From Herbiconiux ginsengi (GTDB taxonomy: Bacteria; Actinomycetota; Actinomycetes; Actinomycetales; Microbacteriaceae): 64,000 bases of DNA. The translations under genes and the position numbers were made by a program. Shown here piece by piece: positions 30,874 through 40,485 of the stretch; within the stretch, counting starts at the first letter, position 1, and each line of letters begins with the position of its first letter. The notes beneath the pieces were generated by a model. The model did not search any database. It had not been told where the DNA came from and saw only the letters and a list, made by a program, of their open reading frames with translations. The stretch spans positions 496,001-560,000 of the forward strand of contig NZ_FNPZ01000004.1 of the NCBI RefSeq assembly GCF_900107435.1, in the 5' to 3' direction.

Positions 30874-32508
30874 ATGAAAACCCACTCCTCGCGCCCGCTG
30901 TGGCAGCGAATCGCAGCCGTCGCCGGTGCGGCGATCGTGCTCGGCGGCATCGCCGCTGCGGCTCCCGCCGCCGCGGCGGACTCCGCTCTGACGTTCACGC
31001 CGAGCAAGACTTCCGGCACGATCGCGGGCCTCGATCTCCAGGACATCAAGTTCAATACGACGCTCACCTGCGACCCGATCAGCGAATGGGGAATGTTCCT
31101 GAGCGAGCCCGGTGCAGAGACCGTACCTGTCGCGGATGGCACTACGCCCGCGGATGTTTGGGCGAGTTACCCGATCTTCAAACAGCGCCCGGGCGGCATG
31201 GCGGACGGCATTCCCTGGGAAAACGTCGATATTCCGCCCACGCTCTACGATTCGACGAAGGGCTACGCTTCGCTGCCGTGGTCGCAATTGCTTACCCCCG
31301 ATCACAGCTACAGCATCGGCGTTGTTTGTCTGACCTACGCGGACGGATTCGACACCATCCTGGATCGGGATGCGTCGGGCAACTCGATCGCGGCGTGGAT
31401 GCGGATCGACACCGACGGCAGCGGCAACTGGAAGCTGAACGTTCCGAAGGTCGACACCTCGGTGGAGCTGGCCGGTGTGCAGGAGGGCGTGAACAATGCC
31501 AAGCTGACCGCGACGGTGAAGGCCGGCGATGCGGCGGCCTCGGATGCGACCGGAACGGTCGAGTTCTCCGACGGATCGAGCACCATGTCGGCGCCGGTCG
31601 CGGCGGGCGTCGCGACGACGACGATCCCCGGTCTCGCAGATGGCCCTCATGAGTACACGGCGACGTACGTTCCGGCGGAGGACTCGAACTACAGTGGTTC
31701 GGTCTCCGGCCCGGTGACCGTCACGATCTCCAAGACCCGCGTCGCGACCACGGTCGCACTGGTCGGCACCGCAGTCGGATACGACGCGGCGGATCTCACG
31801 GCGACCGTCTCGGCCGACGGCGCGAAAGCGACCGAGGCAGACGGCGTGGTGGAGTTCTGGTCAGCGGGTTCGAAAGTCGCCTCCCAGACGGTCGCCGACG
31901 GTGTTGCGCAGTACACGGCGTCGGGACTGACAGATGGCAAGGCTTACGCCTACACGGCCAAGTTCGTGCCCGATGCCGCGGAAACGGACTATGCGGCGAG
32001 TGCGGAATCCTCCGCTGTCACCGTGCAGATCCCAGCGCTCCCCGCTCTTCTGACCGCGGGCGGCAAGGTCGAGGCCGGCGCCGAGTACCGGGCCGAGTAC
32101 CCGGCGGAGACGTTCGAAGGCGGGGCCGAGGTGACGGGAGAGGTCCACTCCGACCCCATCCCGCTCACGGAGACGGCGACCGCAGCCGCCGATGGGTCGG
32201 TGCGGTACATCTTCACCGTTCCGGCAACGCTCGAGGCCGGCAGCGCTCACGAGCTGGTGCTGACCGACGGCACGGCGACCACGACACTGGCCTTCACGAT
32301 CGAGGCTGCAGCTCCCACGCCGAGCCCGTCGCCGAGTGCGCCGGCCGCCACCGGGTCGAACAATCCGGCGGCGTTCCATACCGACTGGGTCGGGGCGACC
32401 ATGCAGAACCCGGCCGGCCTGCTCGCGGTCATCGGGGGCCTCATCGCGCTCGCCGCCGCTGCAGGCACGGGCGGCTGGTACCTCTGGCGCCGCACCCGAC
32501 GCGCCTGA
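30874..32508 (+). CDS. Ig-repeat surface protein with C-terminal membrane anchor
   Basis: A 544-residue protein with a signal peptide (1-36, ending AAAAD). Residues about 37-190 form a unique domain with two Cys. Two bacterial Ig-like repeats (about 192-287 and 288-390) share the pattern ATVKAGDA...TGTVEFSDG...YTATYVP. A third beta domain (about 390-480) and a Pro/Ser linker lead to a membrane helix (about 510-535) ending WYLWRRTRRA. No clear LPxTG or LAxTG motif lies before the helix. Likely a cell-wall-spanning adhesin or spacer protein of the cluster. Confidence 0.8.
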   Translation: MKTHSSRPLWQRIAAVAGAAIVLGGIAAAAPAAAADSALTFTPSKTSGTIAGLDLQDIKFNTTLTCDPISEWGMFLSEPGAETVPVADGTTPADVWASYPIFKQRPGGMADGIPWENVDIPPTLYDSTKGYASLPWSQLLTPDHSYSIGVVCLTYADGFDTILDRDASGNSIAAWMRIDTDGSGNWKLNVPKVDTSVELAGVQEGVNNAKLTATVKAGDAAASDATGTVEFSDGSSTMSAPVAAGVATTTIPGLADGPHEYTATYVPAEDSNYSGSVSGPVTVTISKTRVATTVALVGTAVGYDAADLTATVSADGAKATEADGVVEFWSAGSKVASQTVADGVAQYTASGLTDGKAYAYTAKFVPDAAETDYAASAESSAVTVQIPALPALLTAGGKVEAGAEYRAEYPAETFEGGAEVTGEVHSDPIPLTETATAAADGSVRYIFTVPATLEAGSAHELVLTDGTATTTLAFTIEAAAPTPSPSPSAPAATGSNNPAAFHTDWVGATMQNPAGLLAVIGGLIALAAAAGTGGWYLWRRTRRA

Positions 32509-32523
32509 CCCACCCCTCGAGGT

Positions 32524-32559
32524 CGGGATGGTTGCCCCGTGACTGCGGCAGCCATCCCG
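32524..32559 (+). terminator. hairpin after the Ig-repeat gene
   Basis: A 13-bp stem with one G-T pair (CGGGATGGTTGCC paired with GGCAGCCATCCCG) and a 10-base loop lies 16 bases after the stop. Like the hairpin at 30758 it lacks a T-run and may tune read-through into the downstream genes. Confidence 0.55.
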
Positions 32560-32613
32560 GCCCTTCCACGATGTCCCGCTCTCCCGTACCAGCTCTTTGA
32601 GGATCAGTAACCT

Positions 32614-35400
32614 GTGACCCGATCACCATTGGCTCCCCGCCGTCGCCTTCTCACGGCGCTCGGCCTCGTCGCCGCACTCGCTCTGCTGGCCGGTCCGACC
32701 CTGCCCGCTGCGGCCGAGCCGCCGCCGGACACGCCGGTTCCAGCAACAGCGTGGGGCCCCGACGGCGTCACGGCGAGCGACTCGTCGGTCACTGTCCGGT
32801 GGGACAACACCGGAAACCCCGAGAGCAGCATCGTGCCGCGGGATGAGACGCAAGTCATCCCACACACCGGAGACAAGACCTACGCAGACCTGAGCGCACG
32901 GGTGAAAGACGGGTATCAGGAGACCTTCGGGTCCGATAACGGGCGAGGGGGCCTCGCGCTCACCGTGTCGCAGACGAGGAATCTCGTCAATCAGGCCGTG
33001 ACGGTGAGTTTCACGGGGTCACTTGCGGATTCACAAGACACCGGCGATGACAATTCCGGGTGGCTGGAAGTCTTTCAATGCTGGGGTGCGCCTGGACCCG
33101 ATGGGCAACCAGATCCGACAGCCACCGAACCGGCGTCGGAATCGTGTCAGGTCGGCGAAGGTGCCGTTGACGCGCTGCCGAACGATGTGAATTTCCGAGT
33201 TGCTTTGGGTGATCGCCTTCTTCGCGGAGGCGACCTTGATCTGTCAAATCCTGCCATTGATTTTCGTGCAGTCGATGGCACCGTCACCGATCTGCCGAAA
33301 GACACGCTCACCGCGTTCAGTCGAGTTACGACTAACGAGTTCTCGAACTTCCAGGTGCAAGTCGGCGGGGGAGGCTCGCGGTCATTCGAGATCCAGACGG
33401 GCATCGAATCGCCCGCTCTCGGCTGTGGGCATCGTGAGAACGCGGCAAGCACCTCGACGTGTTGGCTCGTCGCTGTGCCAATGACCAGGGGCCTGGTGAA
33501 GGCAACTGGACTCACTGCGAACAAGCCGACCGGCCTCGCTCCCTCGCTCTGGGCGCAGCGGATGCAGGTGAAGCTCGAGTTCCAAGACATCGCGCCCAGG
33601 TGCCCGAGCGGTCAGGCGCAGACCCTGACGAGCGGCTCCGAGATGCTCACGGCAGGTATGACCTCGTGGATTCCCGGCATCTGCGCGGGCACCGGAGTGG
33701 CCCTCGGCTACAGCCAGCTCAGCGACTTCCAGGCCCGACAGCAGCTGAGCGGCGGCTCGTCGCGACTGGCCTTCGGCTCGCAGCCGGCCACCGGCGACGG
33801 ACTTGTGAACGCGCCTGTCGCGCTCGGAGCGGTCGTCGTCGGGGTGAATCTCGACTACCAGCCCTGCGGTGGCAGCGAGGAAGTCACCGAGGGCACCGTG
33901 GCGCGCTGCGGCTATCCCGATCTCGAGACAGCGCAGCGTGAGCACGATCGCAATGGTGAGCAGATCACCGAGCTGAACCTCAACTCACGCCTCGTCGCGA
34001 AGCTCCTCACGATGAGCTACGGCGCCTGGGGCGATATCGCCGGCAGCTCGACGGTTCCTCAGTCCGACCCCGTGCGGGGCGACCGTGCGGGGAGGGCCCC
34101 CTGGGTGGCCGATCAGCCGACCGGTCTCATCTCGGACCAGGAATTTCTCGCCCTCAACCCGGCTCTGAAGTATCAGATCTCCGACAGCAACAAGGCGATC
34201 TACCGGATCAACGTTGAGAGCCTGCGTTCGGATGCCGCGCATCAGTTGTGGTCGTGGCTCGCCACCGATCCGCTGTCGAAGTCGTTCCTCAACGGCTGCC
34301 CCGACCAATACGGAACGGTCATCAACCCGTTCTATTCCACCCGCACCTATGCCGAATGCCCCGATGACGCTTCGGAGCTCTCCGAGGCTGCGGCCGCCAA
34401 GATCGAAGCCACGCACAGCCCAGTGGGCTTCGACCAGACTCGTGCGCCGAGTTACCCGCCGACGTCGACCGCTTACCCGCAGGTGCTCTGGTATCAGCAG
34501 GACCCGTACAAAGAAGGAGCCGTGACCTGGGGCGCGGCCACTGTCGTCGATCTCTTCCCCCCGCTCGCGTCGATGCCCGTTGCTGCGCGTGGCACGTTCC
34601 AGGCAGCCATCCCGAAAGCGACCTGGTGCCCCTTCGAAGAGGGCATCGCGTCGTGCAAGAGCAACAGGCCGGGTGGTGAGTGGAAAGGGCTGGCGACCCG
34701 CCAGGACTTCGGCACACGCAATGCGCTCTCCATCACGTCCGCCGCGGATGCGGCGCGCTTCCAGCTGCCCACCGCCCGGATCTGCGACGACGACGGCGCG
34801 AATTGCATCGGGGCCACCGAAGCGACTCTCACCACTGCTCTCGCATCGGGGTTCAGCAAAGACACGGCCAGCGGGATGTTGCTGCCGAACGGCCAGGCAG
34901 ACCTCGGGGCCGGCGCCTACCCCCTCGCCATGCTCGTGTACGGCGTGGTCAACACCAAGGGTCTCGCGCAGCCTGTGGCCGACGCTCTCGCCGATGCTCT
35001 CGACTACCTCGCCGGCCCCGGTCAGATTCCGGGAACGACGACCGGGCAGCTCGCTCCGGGATACGCGCCCCTCTCGGAGGAGCTCGTCGCGGAGGCGACC
35101 GCGGCCACCGCGCTCCTCAGAAACCCTCCGCCCGCATCCGCCGCACCTCCGAAGAATCCGGCGCCCAACGCGCCGGTCGGGCCCCGTGCCGCCTTCGTTC
35201 CGAAAGCGGTCGTTCCGCCGCCCGCGCCGAACGGCGGAGCGCCGGATTCGGATCAGGCGCCGGTGGCCGCCCCAGGGGGAGTGACCGGAGCCACGGAGAC
35301 GGGCTTCCCTCAGCTGGGCCTGCTCGTGGGCCTGGGTGCCGCCGTGCTCGCCGGGGCCTTCTCCTTCGTCATCGGCCGGCGGAAGAAGGTCAGAGCATGA
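32614..35400 (+). CDS. large exported protein with PstS-like C-terminal region and membrane anchor
   Basis: A 928-residue protein with a signal peptide (1-34). The first about 430 residues have several Cys and no family that I recognise. The segment about 440-830 has features of PstS-like binding proteins: LNLNSRLVAKLLTMSYG, the late motif AYPLAMLVYGVVNT and PGYAPLSEEL. A Pro/Ala linker (about 840-895) precedes a membrane helix (about 898-922) ending GRRKKVRA. It is thus a wall-spanning, membrane-held protein. GTG start with GAGGA 11 bases upstream. It overlaps the permease gene by four bases, so it belongs to the ABC module. Confidence 0.8.
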   Translation: MTRSPLAPRRRLLTALGLVAALALLAGPTLPAAAEPPPDTPVPATAWGPDGVTASDSSVTVRWDNTGNPESSIVPRDETQVIPHTGDKTYADLSARVKDGYQETFGSDNGRGGLALTVSQTRNLVNQAVTVSFTGSLADSQDTGDDNSGWLEVFQCWGAPGPDGQPDPTATEPASESCQVGEGAVDALPNDVNFRVALGDRLLRGGDLDLSNPAIDFRAVDGTVTDLPKDTLTAFSRVTTNEFSNFQVQVGGGGSRSFEIQTGIESPALGCGHRENAASTSTCWLVAVPMTRGLVKATGLTANKPTGLAPSLWAQRMQVKLEFQDIAPRCPSGQAQTLTSGSEMLTAGMTSWIPGICAGTGVALGYSQLSDFQARQQLSGGSSRLAFGSQPATGDGLVNAPVALGAVVVGVNLDYQPCGGSEEVTEGTVARCGYPDLETAQREHDRNGEQITELNLNSRLVAKLLTMSYGAWGDIAGSSTVPQSDPVRGDRAGRAPWVADQPTGLISDQEFLALNPALKYQISDSNKAIYRINVESLRSDAAHQLWSWLATDPLSKSFLNGCPDQYGTVINPFYSTRTYAECPDDASELSEAAAAKIEATHSPVGFDQTRAPSYPPTSTAYPQVLWYQQDPYKEGAVTWGAATVVDLFPPLASMPVAARGTFQAAIPKATWCPFEEGIASCKSNRPGGEWKGLATRQDFGTRNALSITSAADAARFQLPTARICDDDGANCIGATEATLTTALASGFSKDTASGMLLPNGQADLGAGAYPLAMLVYGVVNTKGLAQPVADALADALDYLAGPGQIPGTTTGQLAPGYAPLSEELVAEATAATALLRNPPPASAAPPKNPAPNAPVGPRAAFVPKAVVPPPAPNGGAPDSDQAPVAAPGGVTGATETGFPQLGLLVGLGAAVLAGAFSFVIGRRKKVRA

Positions 35401-36443
35401 CGGCCATCTCCGAGACGGCCGACGTCACCACCCGGCCCGACTACCCCGAGGCCGGTGCCGACACTGCCTCACCGCGCCTGATCAAGCAGGTGCGCGAGCG
35501 TGCCGACCGCACGTTCCGTCTGGTCAGCAGCACCGGCGGAGTCATCGTGCTCGCGATCATGTGCCTGGTGGGCATCTTCCTCACGGTCAACGCCGTGCAG
35601 GCTATCGCCGCCGTGGGGCCGGTCGAATTCCTCACCACCCAGGAGTGGTCGCCCGAGACCAACCACTTCGGCATCGCCGCCGTGCTCACCGGAACGGTGC
35701 TCATCGCTCTGGTCGCTCTGGTGGTGGCGCTTCCGCTGTCGCTCGGCACCTCGTTGTTCATCACCGAGGTCGCCCGGGGCGGATTCCAGCGCACCCTGGT
35801 CTCCATCGTCGACCTGATGGCCGCGGTGCCGTCGGTCGTCTACGGCTTGTGGGGTCTCGCCTTCCTGCAGAACAACGTGATCGGGTTCGCGAAGTGGCTG
35901 AGCACCTGGTTCGGCTGGATCCCGATCTTCGCCGTCGACGGGGCCGACCCCGCGAATCCGCTCCCCAACAATGCGCTCTACGGGTCGAGCACGTTCATCG
36001 CCGGACTCGTGGTGGCCCTGATGATCGTGCCGATCATGACGAGCATGATGCGCGAATCCTTCTCCCGCGCCCCGATCGGCGAGCGGGAGGGCGCTTACGC
36101 GCTCGGCGCCACCCGCTGGGGCATGATCCGCAGTGTCGTGCTGCCGTTCGGCAAGGGCGGCGTCATCGGCGGCACCATGCTCGGCCTCGGCCGCGCGCTC
36201 GGCGAGACCATCGCCATCTACCTGATCATCTCGCCGATCTTCGCCATCAACTTCCACATCCTCCAGAAGGGATCGAACTCGGTCGCCGCGCTCATCGCAC
36301 TGCGCTACGGCGAATCGAACGGATTCACCATGTCGGCGCTCATGGCAGCCGGTCTCGCCCTGTTCATCCTGACCATGATCGTGAACTTCACCGCGTCGAC
36401 CATCATCGGCCGATCCCGCTCCGGCGCCGAGAGCGAGGCCTGA
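35397..36443 (+). CDS. pstC: PstC-like ABC transporter permease
   Basis: A 348-residue membrane protein of the phosphate-type permease family. About six helices (first at about 48-72). The EAA loop reads EREGAYALGATRWGMIRSVVLPFGKGG (GA...G, about 225-250), where the ATPase docks. The family motif VYGLWGLAFLQ and the C-terminal ALIALRYGES block agree with PstC. ATG 35397 overlaps the previous stop. Companion subunits are PstA (next), PstS-like proteins and PstB (40486). In the known system it imports inorganic phosphate; here the ligand is unproven. Confidence 0.88.
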   Translation: MTAISETADVTTRPDYPEAGADTASPRLIKQVRERADRTFRLVSSTGGVIVLAIMCLVGIFLTVNAVQAIAAVGPVEFLTTQEWSPETNHFGIAAVLTGTVLIALVALVVALPLSLGTSLFITEVARGGFQRTLVSIVDLMAAVPSVVYGLWGLAFLQNNVIGFAKWLSTWFGWIPIFAVDGADPANPLPNNALYGSSTFIAGLVVALMIVPIMTSMMRESFSRAPIGEREGAYALGATRWGMIRSVVLPFGKGGVIGGTMLGLGRALGETIAIYLIISPIFAINFHILQKGSNSVAALIALRYGESNGFTMSALMAAGLALFILTMIVNFTASTIIGRSRSGAESEA

Positions 36444-36446
36444 GCC

Positions 36447-37883
36447 ATGACCGAACCGGTTACCGCCCCCGTGACCTTCGACGAGACGCTGCACGGCCGC
36501 CGCCGGCGGAGCCACGCGGCCGCCGCGCTCGATGCCGCGCCCACTCAGGTGCTCGAGCTCCCGCCGCCTCCGGCTGAACGCCCGGCAACGGTGCTTCCTC
36601 GGCTTGCCCTCGACGAGAACCCGGCCGACCCCGGACGCGTGGCCGTCGGCTTCTCGCGCGACGACGTGCTGAGCGTGGCCGGCGCCGGACTCGCGGGGCT
36701 GAGCGTCGGACTGATCTTCACCGTCGTGCTCGGCATCATTCCCACCGGCTGGCTGCTCGTCGTCTCCTACGTCTGGTTCGTCGCCCTCTACGCCGTCATC
36801 GTGTTCTTGCGGAACCCGGGCCCAGCTGTGGTCGACCGGTTCTGGAGCATCATGCTCTGGTCGGCCGGTGCGGTCGTCATCGCCTCCCTCGCCCTGGTGA
36901 TCGGCTTCACCCTCATCAGCGGGCAAGACGTGGTGACCCAGATGTTCGCGGCCGACGCCGGTGGCCTGATCGATCGCCTGCACTTCTTCTGGCAGGACAT
37001 GGGAACGGTCGGACCGCTGGCGGGCCTCGAGCAGGGCGGCATCTTCCACGCCCTGGTCGGCACGATCGAGCAGATCGGCATCGCGCTCATCATCACGGTG
37101 CCGCTCGGTCTCACCACGGCGGTCTATCTCGGGGAGGTCGGTGGACGCCTCGCCCGATTCGTGCGAACGATCGTCGAGGCCATGACAGCCCTGCCCTCCG
37201 TGGTGGCCGGACTCTTCATCTACGCCGCGGTCATCATCGCGTTCACCCGTCAGTTCAACGGCTTCGCCGCGGCCTTGGCGATCACGGTGCTGATGCTGCC
37301 GATCATGATCCGATCGGCAGATGTCGTGTTGCGGCTCGTTCCCGGAAACCTGCGGGAGGCGGGCCTCGCCCTGGGTGCCGGCCAGTGGGCAGTGGTCTGG
37401 TATGTGGTGCTTCCTACCGTGCGCTCGGGCCTCACCACCGCCATCATCCTGGGCACCGCCCATGGAATCGGCGAGACGGCACCGGTGCTCCTGACGGCGG
37501 GTGTCACGTCGAACCTCAACTTCGATCCCTTCAACGGGCCGATGACCTCCCTTCCCCTCGCAGCGCTCGAATTCGTGAAAGCACCACAACCCGAGATGCG
37601 CGCCCGCGGGTTCGCGACGGCAGCGTTCCTGCTCGTGGTGGTGCTGGTGCTGTTCGTGATCGCCCGCATCATCGGCGGCCAGGAAGCCGGCACCGTCTCG
37701 GCGAAGCAGCGCGTCCGGCTCACCCAACGATCGCGCGGCACCCTCGCGCGCATCCAGGCCAATCGTCGAGAGCACGAGTCCCGTGGCAGCGCCGACGACG
37801 GCGAGGGCATGCCTCCCGGTCTCGAGCAGCTTTTCCAACCTGAAACCGATCCGCCGAACCTTCCGAAAGCGACCAACGAATGA
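36447..37883 (+). CDS. pstA: PstA-like ABC transporter permease with extended termini
   Basis: A 478-residue permease, well above the about 300 residues of standard PstA. The N-terminal about 75 residues are cytoplasmic and Pro/Arg-rich, followed by eight or so hydrophobic segments. The EAA loop NLREAGLALGAGQWAVVWYVVLP (about 310-332) and VEAMTALPSVVAGLFIY are typical of PstA. The last about 60 residues are polar (RQRVRLTQRSRGTL onward). The extensions suggest additional cytoplasmic contacts. It starts three bases after pstC and overlaps the next gene by four. Confidence 0.87.
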   Translation: MTEPVTAPVTFDETLHGRRRRSHAAAALDAAPTQVLELPPPPAERPATVLPRLALDENPADPGRVAVGFSRDDVLSVAGAGLAGLSVGLIFTVVLGIIPTGWLLVVSYVWFVALYAVIVFLRNPGPAVVDRFWSIMLWSAGAVVIASLALVIGFTLISGQDVVTQMFAADAGGLIDRLHFFWQDMGTVGPLAGLEQGGIFHALVGTIEQIGIALIITVPLGLTTAVYLGEVGGRLARFVRTIVEAMTALPSVVAGLFIYAAVIIAFTRQFNGFAAALAITVLMLPIMIRSADVVLRLVPGNLREAGLALGAGQWAVVWYVVLPTVRSGLTTAIILGTAHGIGETAPVLLTAGVTSNLNFDPFNGPMTSLPLAALEFVKAPQPEMRARGFATAAFLLVVVLVLFVIARIIGGQEAGTVSAKQRVRLTQRSRGTLARIQANRREHESRGSADDGEGMPPGLEQLFQPETDPPNLPKATNE

Positions 37884-39535
37884 CCCGCCGCCGCCTCTCC
37901 GCCACGATCGCCGCTCTGCTCGGTTTGTCTCTCGTTCTCACCGGCTCGCTCTCCGCGGCGGCCGCGAGCTACCCGCGCATCAGCGGCAACGGCTCATCCT
38001 GGGCCGGCGCCGCCATCGATCAATGGCGCGCCGACGTGGCCGCGCAGGGTGTGACCATCGACTTCACCAACGACGGCTCGTCGGCCGGGCGCAAGAACTT
38101 CGCGCAGGAGATCAGCGATTTCGCCGTGTCGGAGATCCCCTACGACGGTGACACCGCCGACCCGCAAGACACCGCGCGGCCGAGCAGTCCCTACGCGATG
38201 CTGCCGATCGTCGCGGGCGGGACGTCGTTCATGTACAACCTGCCGGTGGACGGATCGCGCTTCGAAGACCTGAAACTCTCCCAAGACGCTCTCGCCGGCA
38301 TCTTCACCGGCGGCATCACCCGCTGGAACGACCCCGCCATCGCGGTCGAGAACCCCGGCGTCAACCTGCCCGACAACCAGATCACCGTCGTGGTGCGCTC
38401 GGACGGTTCAGGTGCGACCGCGCAGTTCACCCTGTGGATGAAGCGTGCCTTCCCCGACAAATACGCGGCGCTGTGCGCTCGAGCCGGATGCGACCCGGCG
38501 CACGCCACCAGCTACTTCCCCTACCAGGGCTTGTCGAACTTCACCGCACAGTCGCAATCCAACGGCGTCACCACCTACACCTCGGGCACCGAGTACACGA
38601 TCAACTACGACGAATACGCCTACCCGCTCGGGCTCGGCTTTCCCGTCGCGAAGGTCAAGAACGCGGCCGGTTTCTACACGGTACCCACGGCACCCGCAGT
38701 TGCGGTGGCACTCACCCAGGCGATCATCAACACCGACGCGTCTTCGCCGAACTACCTCAGCCAGGACCTCTCGAACGTCTACGGCTACGGCGACCCGCGC
38801 TCCTATCCGATGTCGGCCTACTCCTACCTCCTCGTGCCGGCCGCCGAGCGCGGCCTGTTCGACGCCGCCAAAGGCGCGACCCTCGCGTACTACGCCAACT
38901 ACTCCCTCTGCGAGGGCCAGCAAAAGATGGGCGACCTCGGCTACTCTCCTCTGCCGATGAACCTGGTGCTCGCCGCCCTCGACCAGGTGCGCAAGATCCC
39001 AGGAGTCGACGCCGACACCGCCGCATCGATGGATGCGACCACCAACGGCGCACTGCACGGTGGCGGCAACCCCTGTAACAACCCCACCTTCCGGCCGGGC
39101 GACTCCCCGTCGCAGAACGTGCTGGTCGAGACCGCGCCGTTCCCCGACGGATGCGACGCGGCCTGCCAGGCGCCCTGGACCGGAATCCCCTCGGGCTCAG
39201 GACCGACTTACGAGACCACCACCGATCCGAACGCCCCCGCGGCAGGCGGGGCACCCGACGCAGCCGCCAACGGGCCCGCCGCGGGCGCGGCGAACAACGC
39301 TGCAGGCTCGTGCGATCCGAACACCGGAATCTGTGCGAACGCAGGCGCGGCTGCCGGGAGTGGCGGCACCGTCAAGACCGTTCCGACCGTGCTCGCCAGC
39401 AGCACCGGATGGGCGGGGCCGCAGTCCCTCATGATCATCATCGGCCTGCTCATCCTGACGTTGATCGTGGGTCCGCCCCTCGTCAACCGTCTGCTCAACG
39501 GCCGTGGACGTCGGGCACCGGGGGAGCGCTCTTGA
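37880..39535 (+). CDS. pstS: PstS-like substrate-binding protein with C-terminal membrane anchor
   Basis: A 551-residue protein with a signal peptide (1-30). The binding domain has the PstS signatures ISGNGSSWAGAAIDQW, FTNDGSSAGRKNF and VRSDGSGATAQFTLWM, the loops that hold an oxyanion in PstS. Instead of an N-terminal lipid anchor, it has an Ala/Gly-rich linker with Cys (about 445-505) and a C-terminal membrane helix (about 515-537) with Arg-rich tail. Just before the helix is LASSTGW, loosely like the LAxTG signal of class E sortases. Overlaps both neighbours by four bases. Confidence 0.86.
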   Translation: MTRRRLSATIAALLGLSLVLTGSLSAAAASYPRISGNGSSWAGAAIDQWRADVAAQGVTIDFTNDGSSAGRKNFAQEISDFAVSEIPYDGDTADPQDTARPSSPYAMLPIVAGGTSFMYNLPVDGSRFEDLKLSQDALAGIFTGGITRWNDPAIAVENPGVNLPDNQITVVVRSDGSGATAQFTLWMKRAFPDKYAALCARAGCDPAHATSYFPYQGLSNFTAQSQSNGVTTYTSGTEYTINYDEYAYPLGLGFPVAKVKNAAGFYTVPTAPAVAVALTQAIINTDASSPNYLSQDLSNVYGYGDPRSYPMSAYSYLLVPAAERGLFDAAKGATLAYYANYSLCEGQQKMGDLGYSPLPMNLVLAALDQVRKIPGVDADTAASMDATTNGALHGGGNPCNNPTFRPGDSPSQNVLVETAPFPDGCDAACQAPWTGIPSGSGPTYETTTDPNAPAAGGAPDAAANGPAAGAANNAAGSCDPNTGICANAGAAAGSGGTVKTVPTVLASSTGWAGPQSLMIIIGLLILTLIVGPPLVNRLLNGRGRRAPGERS

Positions 39536-40470
39536 CAACGGTGCCGCGAACTCCACTGCTGCCCGGCCCGGGCACCGCCTTCGCTGGGGCCGCTCGGCCC
39601 CGTGTCGTGCGCCTAGAACCCGACGCCGGCGCGGTCACGATCTCCCGCGTGCTGCAGATGATCTCGATCGTGTTGCTCGTGCTGGTGGTCGACATCGTGG
39701 CGATCTCACAGGTGCAGCACTACGCGTGGCAGAACTCCCTGTATCAAGACGTGCGACTCCACCTCGCGGAGGGGTCCGTGCCCACGGGTCCCGCCGGAGC
39801 GGACGGGCAGGTGGTCGCACCGGGAACGCCGCTCGCGGTCTTCCGAGCGGCCGAGCTCGGCATCGATCACGAGGTGATCGTGGAGGGAACCGCATCCGCT
39901 CAGACGATGCAGGGCATCGGACACCTGCGGAGCACCGCCCTGCCGTGCCAGGTGGGTACGAGTGTGTTGATGGCACGTGCCAGCGCTTACGGAGGAATCG
40001 GCGGGGCATGGTCGCGACTGGTGCCTGGCCAGCGCTTCTCAGTGACGATGGCGCAAGGCGCTTGCACCTACGAGGTGATGGGCTCTCGCTTGGCGGGCGA
40101 CCAGGCGCCGCCGTTCCCCATCGGTCGCGAGGGACGACTCATCCTGACCACAGCGTCGGGTGCTCCTTTCATGCCCGACGGCGTGCTCCGGATCGACACG
40201 AAACTCGTCACCGATGCGTTCGACCGCCCGCCCCTTGTTCTGCCCGACGCGGCGCTGCCGGCATCCGAGCGCGCGATGGGCGCCGACTCGTCTGGGGCCT
40301 TCGGGCTCCTCTTGCTGCTCGAGGTGCTCGTCGCAGCAGCTCTGGGCGCGACTTGGCTCTGGAAACGCTGGGGGCGATGGGAGTCGTGGATCGTCGCCGT
40401 ACCCGTCATCGCGACGATCGGACTCCTCGCAGCCACCAATGTCAACTCATTCCTGCCCAACCTTCTCTGA
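39532..40470 (+). CDS. sortase-fold protein lacking catalytic His and Cys
   Basis: A 312-residue membrane protein. A helix at about 38-62 and two helices at about 260-312 flank an extracytoplasmic sortase-like domain (about 100-230). The order of motifs matches class E/F sortases: GIGHLRSTALPCQVG, then LMARAS where the family has VAGHRT, then ILTTAS where it has LTTC. So Arg149 sits at the His position and Ala208 at the Cys position. It cannot do the usual transpeptidation and may be a scaffold or binding partner. TTG 39532 overlaps the pstS stop (TTGA) with GGGGAG five bases upstream; GTG 39541 is an alternative. Confidence 0.78.
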   Translation: MTTVPRTPLLPGPGTAFAGAARPRVVRLEPDAGAVTISRVLQMISIVLLVLVVDIVAISQVQHYAWQNSLYQDVRLHLAEGSVPTGPAGADGQVVAPGTPLAVFRAAELGIDHEVIVEGTASAQTMQGIGHLRSTALPCQVGTSVLMARASAYGGIGGAWSRLVPGQRFSVTMAQGACTYEVMGSRLAGDQAPPFPIGREGRLILTTASGAPFMPDGVLRIDTKLVTDAFDRPPLVLPDAALPASERAMGADSSGAFGLLLLLEVLVAAALGATWLWKRWGRWESWIVAVPVIATIGLLAATNVNSFLPNLL

Positions 40471-40485
40471 CCGAGGAATCCGCTC

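Noticed and set aside
35469-37838. 789-codon minus-strand frame opposite pstC-pstA
   Set aside because: His/Asp/Gly-rich antisense shadow; the plus strand encodes clear permeases.
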